From positions 124,001 through 188,000 of the forward strand of contig NZ_JAMLFW010000002.1 in the NCBI RefSeq assembly GCF_024256385.1: a stretch of 64,000 nucleotides of DNA, read 5' to 3'. Shown piece by piece: positions 8,122-16,368 of this stretch. The first letter of the stretch is position 1; the number at the start of each line of letters is the position of its first letter. The notes below the pieces were generated by a model. That model was not told where the DNA came from, made no database searches, and saw nothing but the letters and a program-made list of their open reading frames with translations. A program made the translations under genes and the position numbers. This DNA is from Anatilimnocola floriformis (GTDB lineage: Bacteria > Planctomycetota > Planctomycetia > Pirellulales > Pirellulaceae).

Positions 8122-10575
8122 ATGGGTCTAGCATCCGCACTCACCACTGCCCTCACCGGTATGACGGCTGCCGAAACGCAGGTCGACGTCGTCGGCAATA
8201 ACCTGGCCAACTCGCAGACGGTCGGCTTTAAAGCATCGACTTCGGTCTTTGCGACGCAGTTTTTGCAGACGCAAAGCTTGGGTTCATCGCCCACACCGGG
8301 CCAGGGTGGTACGAACCCGCGGCAAACGGGTCTCGGTACTCGCGTCGCCGAAATCACACCCGACTTCACGCAAGGGACAATCGAGGTCAGCTCCAATTCG
8401 TCGGATCTCGCGATCCAAGGGGATGGCTTTTTCATCGTCGCCGGTTCGCAAGGCGAACAGCTTTACACCCGCAACGGCCAGTTCAAAACCAACTCCAATA
8501 ATGAACTGGTGACCACGACGGGTCAGCGCGTGCTGGGCTACGGTGTCGACGATCAATTCGAAATTCAAACGACCACGCTCACGCCGATCAGCATTCCGCT
8601 CGGTTCGGCGGCAGTGGCTCAGGCGACACAAAACGTCTTCATGCAAGGCGTGCTCTCGCCTTCGGGCGACGTTGCCAATACGGCTGGTGTAACTCAAAGC
8701 GCCACGCTCGGCGATACAGCGATTCCTCGGCCCGATCTGACGGGTGTGAGCGTGAACGTGGCCGCGACGCCCGATGCGAGCGGCGTGACCCGGACGACTA
8801 CCGAAGGCGCTGGTACACATGCGGAAGGAGCGACTTACCGTTATCGCTTTACGTATGTCGATGACAGCGGCAATGAGTCGATGGCTTCGAACGAAGTGAG
8901 CTACACGGTGCCGGTCGGCGACGGTCTGGCCAACAACGCCATCAACCTTGGTTCATTGCCCCCCGCGCAACCGGGTTATTCGCAGGTGAAGATTTATCGC
9001 ACGGCTGCGGGCGGTTCAAATTTCTTCGAACTCGCCACGACCACTGCTGGTGGCAGCTACACCGACACCAATGCCGTGCCGCTGTCGGCGAACGCGCTCG
9101 ACAATACTTCGATCAACGGCAACTACAGCTACCTGGTTACTTACTCGCGCCTGGGTGAAGAAGAAAGCCGGCCGTCGGAACTGCTCGGCCCGCAGAACAT
9201 CGTCAACGGTCGCGTGCAGCTCAGCAATTTGCCGACGCCGCCGTCGCCTGGTCCTGGTGGCGGTTTTCCGGCTTACGACACGGTCCGCATCTATCGCAAT
9301 CTGGCCGGCGACAGCAGCCGTTATTACCTCGTGGGCGAGGTAGCGCCTGGTGAAGACTTCACCGATAATGCCACCGATGCGCAGATCTCTGACCTGTCGA
9401 TTTCAGGCAATAAAGAGATCGATCTCGATGGCCCCAAGCTCGACAGCAATACGCTGCTCGTGAACGTCATCAAGCGCGACGGCCTCGATTACGAAAACAT
9501 GTTTCAGGTTGGCACACTCGATTTCACGGCCCGCAAAGGTGGCCGCACGCTGTCGCCCAAGTCGTTCGAAATCACGTCGACTTCGACCGTGCAGGACCTG
9601 ATCGACTTCATGCAGGAAGCGACCGGCATTCAAACCGCGCTCGACGATCCGCAGCATCCAATCCCTGGTTCGCTGAATAACATCCCTGGCGAAACTACGC
9701 AGCTGTCGCCCGGCATTACGATTAAGGATGGTAAGATCCGCATCGTGTCGAACAACGGCGTGAACAACGACGTGCAGATCGATATCTCGAGCTTCCGCAT
9801 CACCACGCCAGGCGGTGATGTGGTCACGCCGAATGCGGGCTTCGGTACGATTCAGCAGCCCAAGGGGCAGAGCACGGTCGCCGACTTTGTGGTCTACGAT
9901 TCGCTCGGTATTCCGCTCAACGTACGCGTCACTGCTGTGCTCGAATCGGTCAGCGACTCGGCGACCACCTATCGCTGGTTTGCCGATGCTTCGCAAAACA
10001 GTCCCACCAGCGGCGGTGAGATTGCGGTCGGCACGGGACTCGTTACGTTCGATGGCAAAGGTAGCTTCGTCAATACGACGAACGACCGCGTCACCATTCA
10101 GCGCCGCAACATTCCTTCGTCGGATCCGCTCGAATTCGCGATCGACTTCACGTCGGTCTCCGGCCTCGCCCAAGCCAATAGCTCGCTGGCAGCCGCCCGA
10201 CAAGACGGTTCGTCGGCTGGTACGCTCAGCAGTTACATCATCGGCGAAGACGGCACGATTCGCGGTGTGTTTAGCAGCGGTGTGACACGCGACCTTGGTC
10301 AGCTCCGTCTCGCTCGTTTCGCCAACCCCGCCGGTCTCGAGCAGAAGGGGCAAAACACCTTCAGCCAAGGTGTGAACTCCGGCCTGCCCGTCGAAGGCAA
10401 TCCGGGTGACGATGGCACGGGCAAGATCATTGCCGGTGCGGTGGAACTTTCGAACACCGACATCGGTAAGAACCTGATCGACCTCGTGCTCGCCACGACT
10501 CAATACCGTGGCAACGCCCGCGTCATCACGACTGCTCAGCAGTTGCTCGATGAATTGCTCAACATCCGCCGGTAA
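8122..10575 (+). CDS. flgE: FlgE flagellar hook protein with two inserted Ig/FN3-like domains
   Basis: FlgE polymerises into the flagellar hook. N-terminal residues 1-40 hold the rod/hook signature (VDVVGNNLANSQTVGFKAS), followed by LAIQGDGFFIV (near 95-105). The C-terminus has the matching hook helix GNARVITTAQQLLDEL. At 817 residues it is about twice the enterobacterial FlgE. Extra length includes two tandem beta-sandwich-like segments, about residues 215-320 and 325-425, each with a YRYRFTYVDDSGNESMAS / YSYLVTYSRLGEEESRPS type strand pair and a VKIYRT / VRIYRN motif. The flagellar D2-type region (VADFVVYDSLGIPLNV) follows near 585. The inserts would lie on the hook surface. Confidence 0.93.
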   Translation: MGLASALTTALTGMTAAETQVDVVGNNLANSQTVGFKASTSVFATQFLQTQSLGSSPTPGQGGTNPRQTGLGTRVAEITPDFTQGTIEVSSNSSDLAIQGDGFFIVAGSQGEQLYTRNGQFKTNSNNELVTTTGQRVLGYGVDDQFEIQTTTLTPISIPLGSAAVAQATQNVFMQGVLSPSGDVANTAGVTQSATLGDTAIPRPDLTGVSVNVAATPDASGVTRTTTEGAGTHAEGATYRYRFTYVDDSGNESMASNEVSYTVPVGDGLANNAINLGSLPPAQPGYSQVKIYRTAAGGSNFFELATTTAGGSYTDTNAVPLSANALDNTSINGNYSYLVTYSRLGEEESRPSELLGPQNIVNGRVQLSNLPTPPSPGPGGGFPAYDTVRIYRNLAGDSSRYYLVGEVAPGEDFTDNATDAQISDLSISGNKEIDLDGPKLDSNTLLVNVIKRDGLDYENMFQVGTLDFTARKGGRTLSPKSFEITSTSTVQDLIDFMQEATGIQTALDDPQHPIPGSLNNIPGETTQLSPGITIKDGKIRIVSNNGVNNDVQIDISSFRITTPGGDVVTPNAGFGTIQQPKGQSTVADFVVYDSLGIPLNVRVTAVLESVSDSATTYRWFADASQNSPTSGGEIAVGTGLVTFDGKGSFVNTTNDRVTIQRRNIPSSDPLEFAIDFTSVSGLAQANSSLAAARQDGSSAGTLSSYIIGEDGTIRGVFSSGVTRDLGQLRLARFANPAGLEQKGQNTFSQGVNSGLPVEGNPGDDGTGKIIAGAVELSNTDIGKNLIDLVLATTQYRGNARVITTAQQLLDELLNIRR

Positions 10576-10589
10576 TCAAACTCCTCACT

Positions 10590-10617
10590 CCCTCTCCTCG
10601 GTACTCCGGGGAGAGGG
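10590..10617 (+). terminator. GC-rich hairpin downstream of flgE
   Basis: A 12-base stem (CCCTCTCCTCGG against CCGGGGAGAGGG, one mismatch) with a 4-base loop lies 15 bases after flgE. A looser outer stem (CCTCAC with GTGAGG) extends it. There is no U-run, so it may be a partial terminator or RNA-stabilising structure. The same CCCTC...GAGGG design recurs at 24829 and 43285. Confidence 0.5.
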
Positions 10618-10696
10618 TTGGGGTGAGGGGCTGATGCTCGGATAATCTCCCCCTTTGCTCGATGATTGAAATTCGCGAAACGCAGCGATCGCTCAC

Positions 10697-10927
10697 ATGA
10701 TTAAGTTAACCCGCCTCGACGGCGAACCATTCATCCTCAACGCCGAGTTGATTCGCTACATCGAATCGCGACCTGATACGTTCGTGACGCTGACGTCGGG
10801 CGACCGGATGATCGTGCGCGAGCCGATGGACGAAGTCATGCAGCGGGCCGTGCGCTATCAGCAGTCGAAGTTCCTCTTGCCGCCGCAACCGACGGCTCGA
10901 GTCAGCGCGAGCAAGGAGACTGCATAA
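10697..10927 (+). CDS. flbD: FlbD/SwrD-family flagellar protein
   Basis: FlbD (SwrD in Bacillus) is a small cytoplasmic protein found beside motor genes; SwrD is reported to raise flagellar motor power. The 76-residue product starts MIKLTRLDGEPFILNAELI, continues with IESRPDTFVTLTSGDRMIVRE, and so covers the complete conserved FlbD domain, with a short Q/A/S tail. Its stop overlaps the motA start by one base (TAATG), which points to coupled translation with motA. It is not the similarly named FlbD sigma-54 regulator of Caulobacter. Confidence 0.9.
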   Translation: MIKLTRLDGEPFILNAELIRYIESRPDTFVTLTSGDRMIVREPMDEVMQRAVRYQQSKFLLPPQPTARVSASKETA

Positions 10928-11691
10928 TGGATATGGCAACGGTAATGGGCCTGGTCCTGGCGGTCGGCATGATTGGCGCTTCGGTCACGATGAGCGGCGG
11001 CTCGCCCACCGCGTTTTATGATTCCGCTGCCATCGCGATGGTCGGCGGCGGCATGGCGGCGGCGCTGCTCCTCTGCTTTCCGATCAGCACCGTGATGAAG
11101 TTGCCGTCGGTTCTCTTTCGGCTCCTCTTTCCTCAAGTCGCCAACGTTCGCGGCCTCGTCGATGAGCTCACGCGCCTCGCCGATGTCGCGCGGCGAGATG
11201 GCTTGCTGGCGATCGAACATCGCAAAGATGAAATCGCCCATCCCTTCATTCGCCTCGGCGTGGAACTCGCCGTCGATGGCACTCGGCCGGAGATGCTCGA
11301 GGAAGTGTTGCGGAGCGAAATCGACGCTCTCGGCCGTCGGCATCGCGAAGGAAAAGGAATGCTCGATCAACTGGGGCGTTCGGCGCCGGCCTTTGGTCTG
11401 ATCGGCACGTTGCTCGGGCTGATCGTGATGCTCGGCAACATCAGCGATCCGGCCAGCATCGCCGGCGGCATGGCCGTGGCGCTGATCACCACTTTGTATG
11501 GCGCTGTTCTCTCGACCGCATCGATCCTACCGATGGCAGAGAAGCTCGCTTATTACAGCCGGCAGGAAATGCTGCAGCGCGAAATCATCGTCCGCGGCAT
11601 TCTCGCCATTCAAGCCGGTGATCATCCGCGACTCATCGCGCAGCGACTGCAGGTTTATCTCCCGCCGGGCCAACGAGGCGATGGCCGATGA
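10927..11691 (+). CDS. motA: MotA flagellar motor stator protein
   Basis: MotA forms the ring of the ion-driven stator around MotB and pushes on FliG. The 254-residue product has four hydrophobic segments: two near the N-terminus (about residues 3-20 and 33-50), then a cytoplasmic domain with many charges (about 75-150), then two more (about 155-175 and 183-205) with GLIGTLLGLIVMLGN and ALITTLYGAVLS, the conserved TM3-TM4 block that carries the proline- and glycine-rich channel motif. Length and order fit the MotA/PomA family. Its stop overlaps the motB start by 4 bases (ATGA). Confidence 0.95.
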   Translation: MDMATVMGLVLAVGMIGASVTMSGGSPTAFYDSAAIAMVGGGMAAALLLCFPISTVMKLPSVLFRLLFPQVANVRGLVDELTRLADVARRDGLLAIEHRKDEIAHPFIRLGVELAVDGTRPEMLEEVLRSEIDALGRRHREGKGMLDQLGRSAPAFGLIGTLLGLIVMLGNISDPASIAGGMAVALITTLYGAVLSTASILPMAEKLAYYSRQEMLQREIIVRGILAIQAGDHPRLIAQRLQVYLPPGQRGDGR

Positions 11692-11966
11692 ACCAGCACC
11701 TGATGAATGACGACACCGAGCGCGCACCGGTCTGGCTGATCACGTACAGCGATTTGATGACGTTGCTACTGGTAATGTTCGTGCTGCTGTTTTCGCTCAG
11801 CGAATTCAAGCAAACCGAAAAGTTCCAGGGAGTCGCCCGTTCGATCCACGCCAAGTTCGGCCACACCGATGAGAAGGAAGCGGTGGCGAGTACGCAGGCG
11901 GTACTCAGCGGAAATCTCCGCGCTGGATTCGAACGCCGGGCCGCCCTCTTGTTGCCGTCTCCGTGA
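11688..11966 (+). CDS. motB: MotB stator protein, truncated to the membrane-plug half
   Basis: Full MotB has an N-terminal helix with the ion-binding aspartate and a C-terminal OmpA-like domain that clamps peptidoglycan. Here only the first part is present: WLITYSDLMTLLLVMFVLLFS, with Asp22 at the ion-binding position, and the start of the plug region up to about residue 50. The product ends after 92 residues in an arginine-rich tail (GFERRAALLLPSP), where about 250 are expected. No OmpA-like motif is readable in any + frame between 11967 and 12450. The gene is likely a remnant cut by a rearrangement that also removed fliL, fliM and fliN, which normally follow. Whether it still forms a stator is doubtful without a peptidoglycan anchor. 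Confidence 0.82.
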   Translation: MNQHLMNDDTERAPVWLITYSDLMTLLLVMFVLLFSLSEFKQTEKFQGVARSIHAKFGHTDEKEAVASTQAVLSGNLRAGFERRAALLLPSP

Positions 11967-12335
11967 AGGCCCGCACTCTTCGCCACCGTAGCAGTCTTAA
12001 ATCCGCGCGGTGGAATATATAACAGGTTATCGAATTCTCTTCGCTTCCGGCAACAAGTTGACAGTCAACATCTTGCGACCAAAACAGATGGTTATAACGG
12101 GCCATGCCTATAACCTTTTTATAACCAGCGACGATCATTCGCGAGCGAATCAATCGCTTCCGCAGCAGTGATCGATTGGTTCCTCTCAGCGCGCACCGGT
12201 AGCGCCGCGACTGCTGTCGTTTTCAAAAAACATCGACCAAAGTGAGAAAGAACACTCGCCAATTAAAGGCGAATGTAGCGACAACTTAGGTCAGAGGTGC
12301 GCACAAAAGGCAACCGTTCACGCTGGCACTGATTT
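11967..12335. other. Non-coding stretch after truncated motB
   Basis: No credible reading frame is seen. The segment is more AT-rich than its surroundings and holds several TTATAAC/GTTATAA pieces (for example near 12021, 12092 and 12118). It lies exactly where the rest of motB and the next flagellar genes would be expected, so it may be a rearrangement junction. Nothing in it resembles an insertion-sequence end. Confidence 0.5.
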
Positions 12336-12435
12336 CGGGAGGGCGAGGCTCCCGCCGAGCCGCCGAGGTGAAATTGCGAAGGCCGTCAACGACTGCTTTC
12401 CACCGGCGCGGCTCGGCGGGAGCCTCGCCCTCCCG
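12336..12435. repeat. Perfect 28-base inverted repeat, copy 1 (GGGAGGGCGAGGCTCCCG family)
   Basis: The arms 12336-12363 and 12408-12435 are perfect reverse complements over 28 bases, separated by a 44-base spacer. A second element with identical arms lies at 13230-13329, on the other side of the redoxin gene. The spacers share CGACTGCTTTC, but in opposite orientation, so the two elements are inverted relative to each other. Both are preceded by AACCGTTCACGCT on the + strand. This copy sits just downstream of the redoxin gene and could also end its transcript. Confidence 0.85.
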
Positions 12436-12450
12436 TGGCAACCGGAAGCC

Positions 12451-13176
12451 TTACTGCTTTTCTTCATTCAGCTGCTTCACTCGCCTCAGCAATTCATTGC
12501 CGCTGGGGCGGTCGGCGGAGCCTTTCTTGGCGACGTAGGCAAACCGCAGGTCTCCTGATTTGTCGATGATGAACGACGCGGGGCGCGCGAGATGATCGCG
12601 CAGGCCGAGCTTATCGACGGCTTGGAGTTTGACATCGAGCAGAATCGGAAACGCCGGCTCTTCGCCTGGTTTTTTGACCGTGTTGCGCAATGTGACGGCA
12701 TCGACATTTTGCGTGAGTTCGGTCACCGGAAAGACGAGTAGCACGGCGGCATCTTCCTTGATGAATTCCGGCATGCAATTGGCGATGCCTGTGGCCTGGG
12801 TGGAGCAATACGGACAGACGTTCGGCAATTGCGGCAGCTGCGGCCCTTTGCTGCGAGCTGGCACGGCAGCCATCGAACCGCGGGTAAAGACGATCACCAG
12901 GTGTTGCTTCCCTTGCCGCTCGCGCAGCGACACAGGCTGGCCCTGCTCATCGACCAGTGGCATGTCGAGCAGTTGCGCAGCCGTGACGTTGTCCTGATTC
13001 GATTCGACGGGCCCTTCGAGAACCTCGAATGTATAGGCCGGAGCCGGTCGAAGCTGCTGATAGAGATACCAACCGACAACCGCGAGCGCGATCAATGCCA
13101 CGGTGGCGAGCACTGCGTCCTTGATCGATGAACCGGCGCGCTTGCCGCCGGCAGGCGTCGAGTTTGACGTGGTCAC
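12451..13176 (-). CDS. Membrane-anchored thioredoxin-fold (redoxin/AhpC-like) protein
   Basis: The 241-residue product has a short polar N-terminus, one transmembrane helix (AVLATVALIALAVVGWYLY), and an outer domain with a thioredoxin/peroxiredoxin-like fold. It holds a CPYC motif (NVCPYCSTQATGI), a preceding strand HLVIVFTRG, and the later strand PASFIIDKSGDLRFAYV that is typical of AhpC/TSA and redoxin domains. The role is probably thiol redox chemistry at the membrane; substrate unknown. The frame runs on upstream into the repeat, but the GTG at 13176 is preceded at ideal distance by AAAAGGAGGA, so I start there. It stands alone between two repeat copies. Confidence 0.75.
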   Translation of the reverse strand: MTTSNSTPAGGKRAGSSIKDAVLATVALIALAVVGWYLYQQLRPAPAYTFEVLEGPVESNQDNVTAAQLLDMPLVDEQGQPVSLRERQGKQHLVIVFTRGSMAAVPARSKGPQLPQLPNVCPYCSTQATGIANCMPEFIKEDAAVLLVFPVTELTQNVDAVTLRNTVKKPGEEPAFPILLDVKLQAVDKLGLRDHLARPASFIIDKSGDLRFAYVAKKGSADRPSGNELLRRVKQLNEEKQ

Positions 13177-13229
13177 AGCTTCCTCCTTTTTGTAACCGTT
13201 CACGCTCGCTGGCGACGCGGGCAATTGCC

Positions 13230-13329
13230 CGGGAGGGCGAGGCTCCCGCCGAGCCGCGGCGGTCGAAAGCAGTCGCCGGCAGCCACAGCATGTCAACCTC
13301 GGCGGCTCGGCGGGAGCCTCGCCCTCCCG
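13230..13329. repeat. Perfect 28-base inverted repeat, copy 2
   Basis: The arms 13230-13257 and 13302-13329 are the same 28 bases as in copy 1 (12336-12435), again perfect reverse complements with a 44-base spacer. The spacer is related to that of copy 1 in reverse orientation. The element lies upstream of the redoxin gene and is read through by an over-extended ORF that would encode GEAPAEP-type peptide, an artefact of the repeat. Confidence 0.85.
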
Positions 13330-13385
13330 AATTTCGGCAGGACTAGAACGTTCTTCAATGTAGAGTCTTGCCACGCGAGGCAAAA

Positions 13386-13517
13386 CTACTCGTCGCCACT
13401 GAGTTTTCGCTCAGACCGCAGTAGCTTGAAGACGCAGTAGCTCAGGTTGCCGAGAATCACGCTCCAGACGGCGATGAGCATGATGGTGGCGGAGAGGGAA
13501 CTGGTGAAGTGGCTCAT
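13386..13517 (-). CDS. Small membrane protein coupled to the NSS transporter (MetS-like position)
   Basis: A 43-codon frame starts at ATG 13517 and overlaps the stop of the upstream transporter by 4 bases (ATGA on the - strand). It encodes MSHFTSSLSATIMLIAVWSV followed by ILGNLSYCVFKLLRSERK and a short acidic end: one transmembrane helix with a basic cytoplasmic side. Some bacterial NSS transporters, such as MetPS of Corynebacterium, have a small one-helix subunit encoded directly behind them. Size, topology and coupling fit such a subunit; sequence kinship to MetS is not shown. Confidence 0.65.
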   Translation of the reverse strand: MSHFTSSLSATIMLIAVWSVILGNLSYCVFKLLRSERKLSGDE

Positions 13518-15364
13518 CGTTTGATCTCCTTGGCGACTTCTTTCGCAGCCTCTCTCGGCTTGGCTTTCGGTTTGGCCGGGCCATCTTCATTGGCGGCCCG
13601 CTTGCGCCAGGCAAACCAGACCAGGCCGCAGCAGAAGAGGAAGGCGCAGATCATCACGCCGCGGTCGATGCGCCGCAGAATGCGCAACGTGGGAATGAAG
13701 GCGAGCTGATCGCGGGCAGCTTTGTGCTGCGCGTCCGTCAGCGAAGTGGTGACGAGGTGCTGTTGCAGCGCGAGTTTTTCATCGGTCAGGTCGCGATTGA
13801 GGAGCTTGCCGATCATCCCTTCGCGCGACCATTCCCACGGCTGCATTTTGTCGCTGCTAAACCAACCGGTGATGTACGGCCGCCAACCGCGAGCTTCAAT
13901 GCGCCGCTCGTTCGTTTTCGGATCGGCGACTTCGACTCGGCCGACGGGATGAAACGTGTAAGCGATCAGGATCAACAGCAGGAACGTCGGCGTGACAAAC
14001 TTGATGAAGTGCGCGAACGCGCGCGGGATTTTTAGTTGGGCTCCCTTAGTGATTTCTTCCCAGGCGCGATCCATGCCGAAGACCCAAGCGAACAGAATCG
14101 TTTCGGCCAAAGCAAAAAGAATCAGCGCGAACGAGCCTGCCCAATAATCGAATTCGTACAAGAACGATCGGCTGTGCAGGAGCGCCACCGGCAAAGCCAA
14201 GGGGAGCAACATCAGGCCAAAGGCGAGCGCACTCTTCTGCCGCGAATAGCCGAACTCCGATTGCAGGAACGACACGATCGGTTGCCCCATGGCGATCGAA
14301 CTGGTGAGCGCGGCAAAGAAGAGGAGCGTGAACCAGAGGAAGCCCGCAATCGGCGCGAGGAAGCCCCAGTTCAAAAAGAGAATGGGAAATTTGCGAAAGC
14401 CAATGTCAAAGCCACTGCCGCCAGCGGTAAGGGCTTGCACCTGCTCGACGCCGAAGTAAGCGACCGCGATCGGGATCAGCAGCAGGCTGCCGAGAATCAC
14501 TTTGCAGAACTCGCTCGTCCAAACCACGGCAGAGGAGCTCAGCACGATGTCGTCTTTTTCGCGCAGGTAGGAGGCATAGCAATGAATCGAGCCCATGCCG
14601 AGCGACAGTGTGAAGAACATCTGTCCGGCAGCAGCGAGCCAAACGGTGGGATTCCAGAGGCGATCGAACTTCGGTTCCCAAAACAGCCGAAGGCCGTCGA
14701 AGGGACTGGCCACCGCTTTCGCATCGGCGATGGCCCAGCCGGCCGGTTCGGTGGCCGGCACGATTAGTAGCGCGCGAACGGCGAGCAGGACAGCAAAGAT
14801 CATCAATAGCGGCATGCCGATCTTGCAAACCAGTTCGATGCCCGCGGTCAGGCCGCGCGAGAGAATCCAGATATTGAGGCCGACGCACAGCCCGAACATC
14901 ACGAGCCCCGGCACGCTGAACGACCAAATGCCGGCCGGCTGTTCGCCGGTGATGCGATTGAAATATTGCGACGGGTCGGTTGTTTCAAAACCGCCGAGGA
15001 GCGAGTAGCTCGCGTAAGCCATCGTCCACGATTCGATGTAGAGATAGAACGCCGCGATGATCAGGTTCGACCACAGGCCGAAGACCCCGATGTATTTCCA
15101 AAATGGGCGACGACCAATGGCGTCGAAGATGCCGGGCGTGCTGTGGTGGCCGTGCTGGCCGCCATAACGGCCCATGGCCCATTCGACCCAAATCAGCGGA
15201 ATGCCGATGACGACGAGGGCTACAAGATAAGGAATCAGGAAGGCGCCGCCGCCATTGGCGGCCGTTTGAGCGGGGAAGCGCAGGAAGTTGCCCAGGCCAA
15301 CAGCGTTGCCAGCCATGGCGAACACCAGGCCCGTGCGCGAGGCCCATCGATCCTTCCCGCCCAT
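13514..15364 (-). CDS. Sodium-dependent transporter of the NSS (SNF) family
   Basis: The protein is a sodium-coupled symporter for an amino acid or similar solute in the inner membrane. The 616 residues give about twelve hydrophobic segments. The N-terminus has the family hallmark WASRTGLVFAMAGNAVGLGN followed by FLRFPAQTAANGGGAFLIPY, the sodium- and substrate-site helix 1 and helix 2 of LeuT-type proteins. A long loop of about 100 residues near the C-terminus precedes a last membrane helix and a lysine/alanine-rich tail. The substrate cannot be read from sequence. It is divergent from the sufR locus and overlaps the downstream 43-residue membrane ORF by 4 bases. Confidence 0.93.
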   Translation of the reverse strand: MGGKDRWASRTGLVFAMAGNAVGLGNFLRFPAQTAANGGGAFLIPYLVALVVIGIPLIWVEWAMGRYGGQHGHHSTPGIFDAIGRRPFWKYIGVFGLWSNLIIAAFYLYIESWTMAYASYSLLGGFETTDPSQYFNRITGEQPAGIWSFSVPGLVMFGLCVGLNIWILSRGLTAGIELVCKIGMPLLMIFAVLLAVRALLIVPATEPAGWAIADAKAVASPFDGLRLFWEPKFDRLWNPTVWLAAAGQMFFTLSLGMGSIHCYASYLREKDDIVLSSSAVVWTSEFCKVILGSLLLIPIAVAYFGVEQVQALTAGGSGFDIGFRKFPILFLNWGFLAPIAGFLWFTLLFFAALTSSIAMGQPIVSFLQSEFGYSRQKSALAFGLMLLPLALPVALLHSRSFLYEFDYWAGSFALILFALAETILFAWVFGMDRAWEEITKGAQLKIPRAFAHFIKFVTPTFLLLILIAYTFHPVGRVEVADPKTNERRIEARGWRPYITGWFSSDKMQPWEWSREGMIGKLLNRDLTDEKLALQQHLVTTSLTDAQHKAARDQLAFIPTLRILRRIDRGVMICAFLFCCGLVWFAWRKRAANEDGPAKPKAKPREAAKEVAKEIKR

Positions 15365-15542
15365 GCACTTCCCTCCCTGTGGTCATCGACGCTCCGCGCG
15401 ATGACGAATCCGGCCAGCTTCCCTGCTGACGTCTATTTGTCATCTCGGTCGAGCGACCTAACGACCATGAATACGCGTCGGCAGTATTGGCGGTAAGCCG
15501 CGAAATGTCAAATGGTTGCGCCAATTGTCGGGATTCGTTGTT

Positions 15543-15590
15543 CCTTTTAGACATACATCCTTGCCTAAAAGGTTGTCAGGGGTGTACGAT
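15543..15590 (+). promoter_or_regulatory. Candidate sufR promoter with overlapping palindromic operator
   Basis: A perfect 8-base inverted repeat, CCTTTTAG (15543-15550) and CTAAAAGG (15565-15572), lies 42 bases before the sufR start. A possible sigma-70 promoter overlaps its right arm: TTGCCT at 15561-15566, an 18-base spacer, TACGAT at 15585-15590. SufR-type repressors usually bind a palindrome in their own promoter, so autoregulation is plausible. This is an inference from position and symmetry; the arm sequence differs from the cyanobacterial CAAC-N6-GTTG SufR site. Confidence 0.45.
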
Positions 15591-15613
15591 TCTTAAAGAG
15601 CGAATATCTCCCC

Positions 15614-16288
15614 ATGTCTACCGCACCCGAAACCTCCGACCTGCAGTTCCTCGACTTGCTCCGCAAGCATCGAGCGATGGGCGTATCGCAATTAATTGCG
15701 AACACGGGAGTTACGGCGACTGCGGTCCGGCAGCGATTGAACCGGCTGTTACGCGATGGTTTGATCGAACGGGAAGTGAAGACCGGCTCGCGGGGCCGCC
15801 CTTCACATAAGTACCAGCTCACAGAAAAAGGTCGCCGTTCGGCGGGGGCCAATTTCACGGATCTGGCCGTGGCTCTGTGGCAGGAGATCCGGGACATCAA
15901 GGACCGGGAGATTCGCCGCGGTTTGCTGCAGCGCGTGAGCAAGCGGATGGCCGAAGCCTACGCCGAGCAGATTCACGGTGATTCGCTGGATGAACGGATG
16001 GAATCGCTGGCGCAACTCTTTACGGCCAAGCAGATTCCGTTCGACGTGCAGCGCGCCAACGATAGTCGTTCGCTGCCGATTTTGAGTGCTCATTCCTGCC
16101 CTTATCCCGAGTTGGCAGAACAGGATCAGAGCATTTGTGCGATGGAACGGATGATGTTTTCGGAGTTGCTCGGCGAGAGCGTCAAGCTGTCGAACTGCCG
16201 GCTCAATGGCGACAGCTGTTGCACGTTTGAACCGGCGGCGATTTCGACAGGGCCGCTAGTCGAAATGCCACCGGCTGCGGTATCCTAA
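15614..16288 (+). CDS. sufR: SufR-type iron-sulfur-sensing transcriptional regulator
   Basis: SufR is a DNA-binding repressor that senses its own [4Fe-4S] cluster and controls SUF cluster assembly genes. The 224-residue protein has an N-terminal winged helix-turn-helix (about residues 10-75; [20 protein letters not shown], then the wing [16 protein letters not shown]). The C-terminal sensor domain has the cysteine set of this family: Cys near 161 (HSCPYPELA), near 174 (ICAMER), near 195 (SNCRL), and a CC pair near 201. The downstream genes are suf genes, which fits the assignment. The last 20 residues are a Pro/Ala tail. Confidence is high for the family and good for the role. Confidence 0.88.
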   Translation: MSTAPETSDLQFLDLLRKHRAMGVSQLIANTGVTATAVRQRLNRLLRDGLIEREVKTGSRGRPSHKYQLTEKGRRSAGANFTDLAVALWQEIRDIKDREIRRGLLQRVSKRMAEAYAEQIHGDSLDERMESLAQLFTAKQIPFDVQRANDSRSLPILSAHSCPYPELAEQDQSICAMERMMFSELLGESVKLSNCRLNGDSCCTFEPAAISTGPLVEMPPAAVS

Positions 16289-16368
16289 CCAGCTTGCCAC
16301 CGGCACTTAACTGCCGGTCAGAAAAGGCCTTACAAATCACGACGGTTTGCAGACAAAGTAAGACAAAA

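Noticed and set aside
12336-13329. Possible insertion sequence between the repeat copies
   Set aside because: The gene between them is a redoxin, with no transposase or recombinase motif.
13177-13383. Upstream extension of the redoxin gene
   Set aside because: It reads through the inverted-repeat element and gives GEAPAEP-like peptide; a strong Shine-Dalgarno supports the GTG at 13176 instead.
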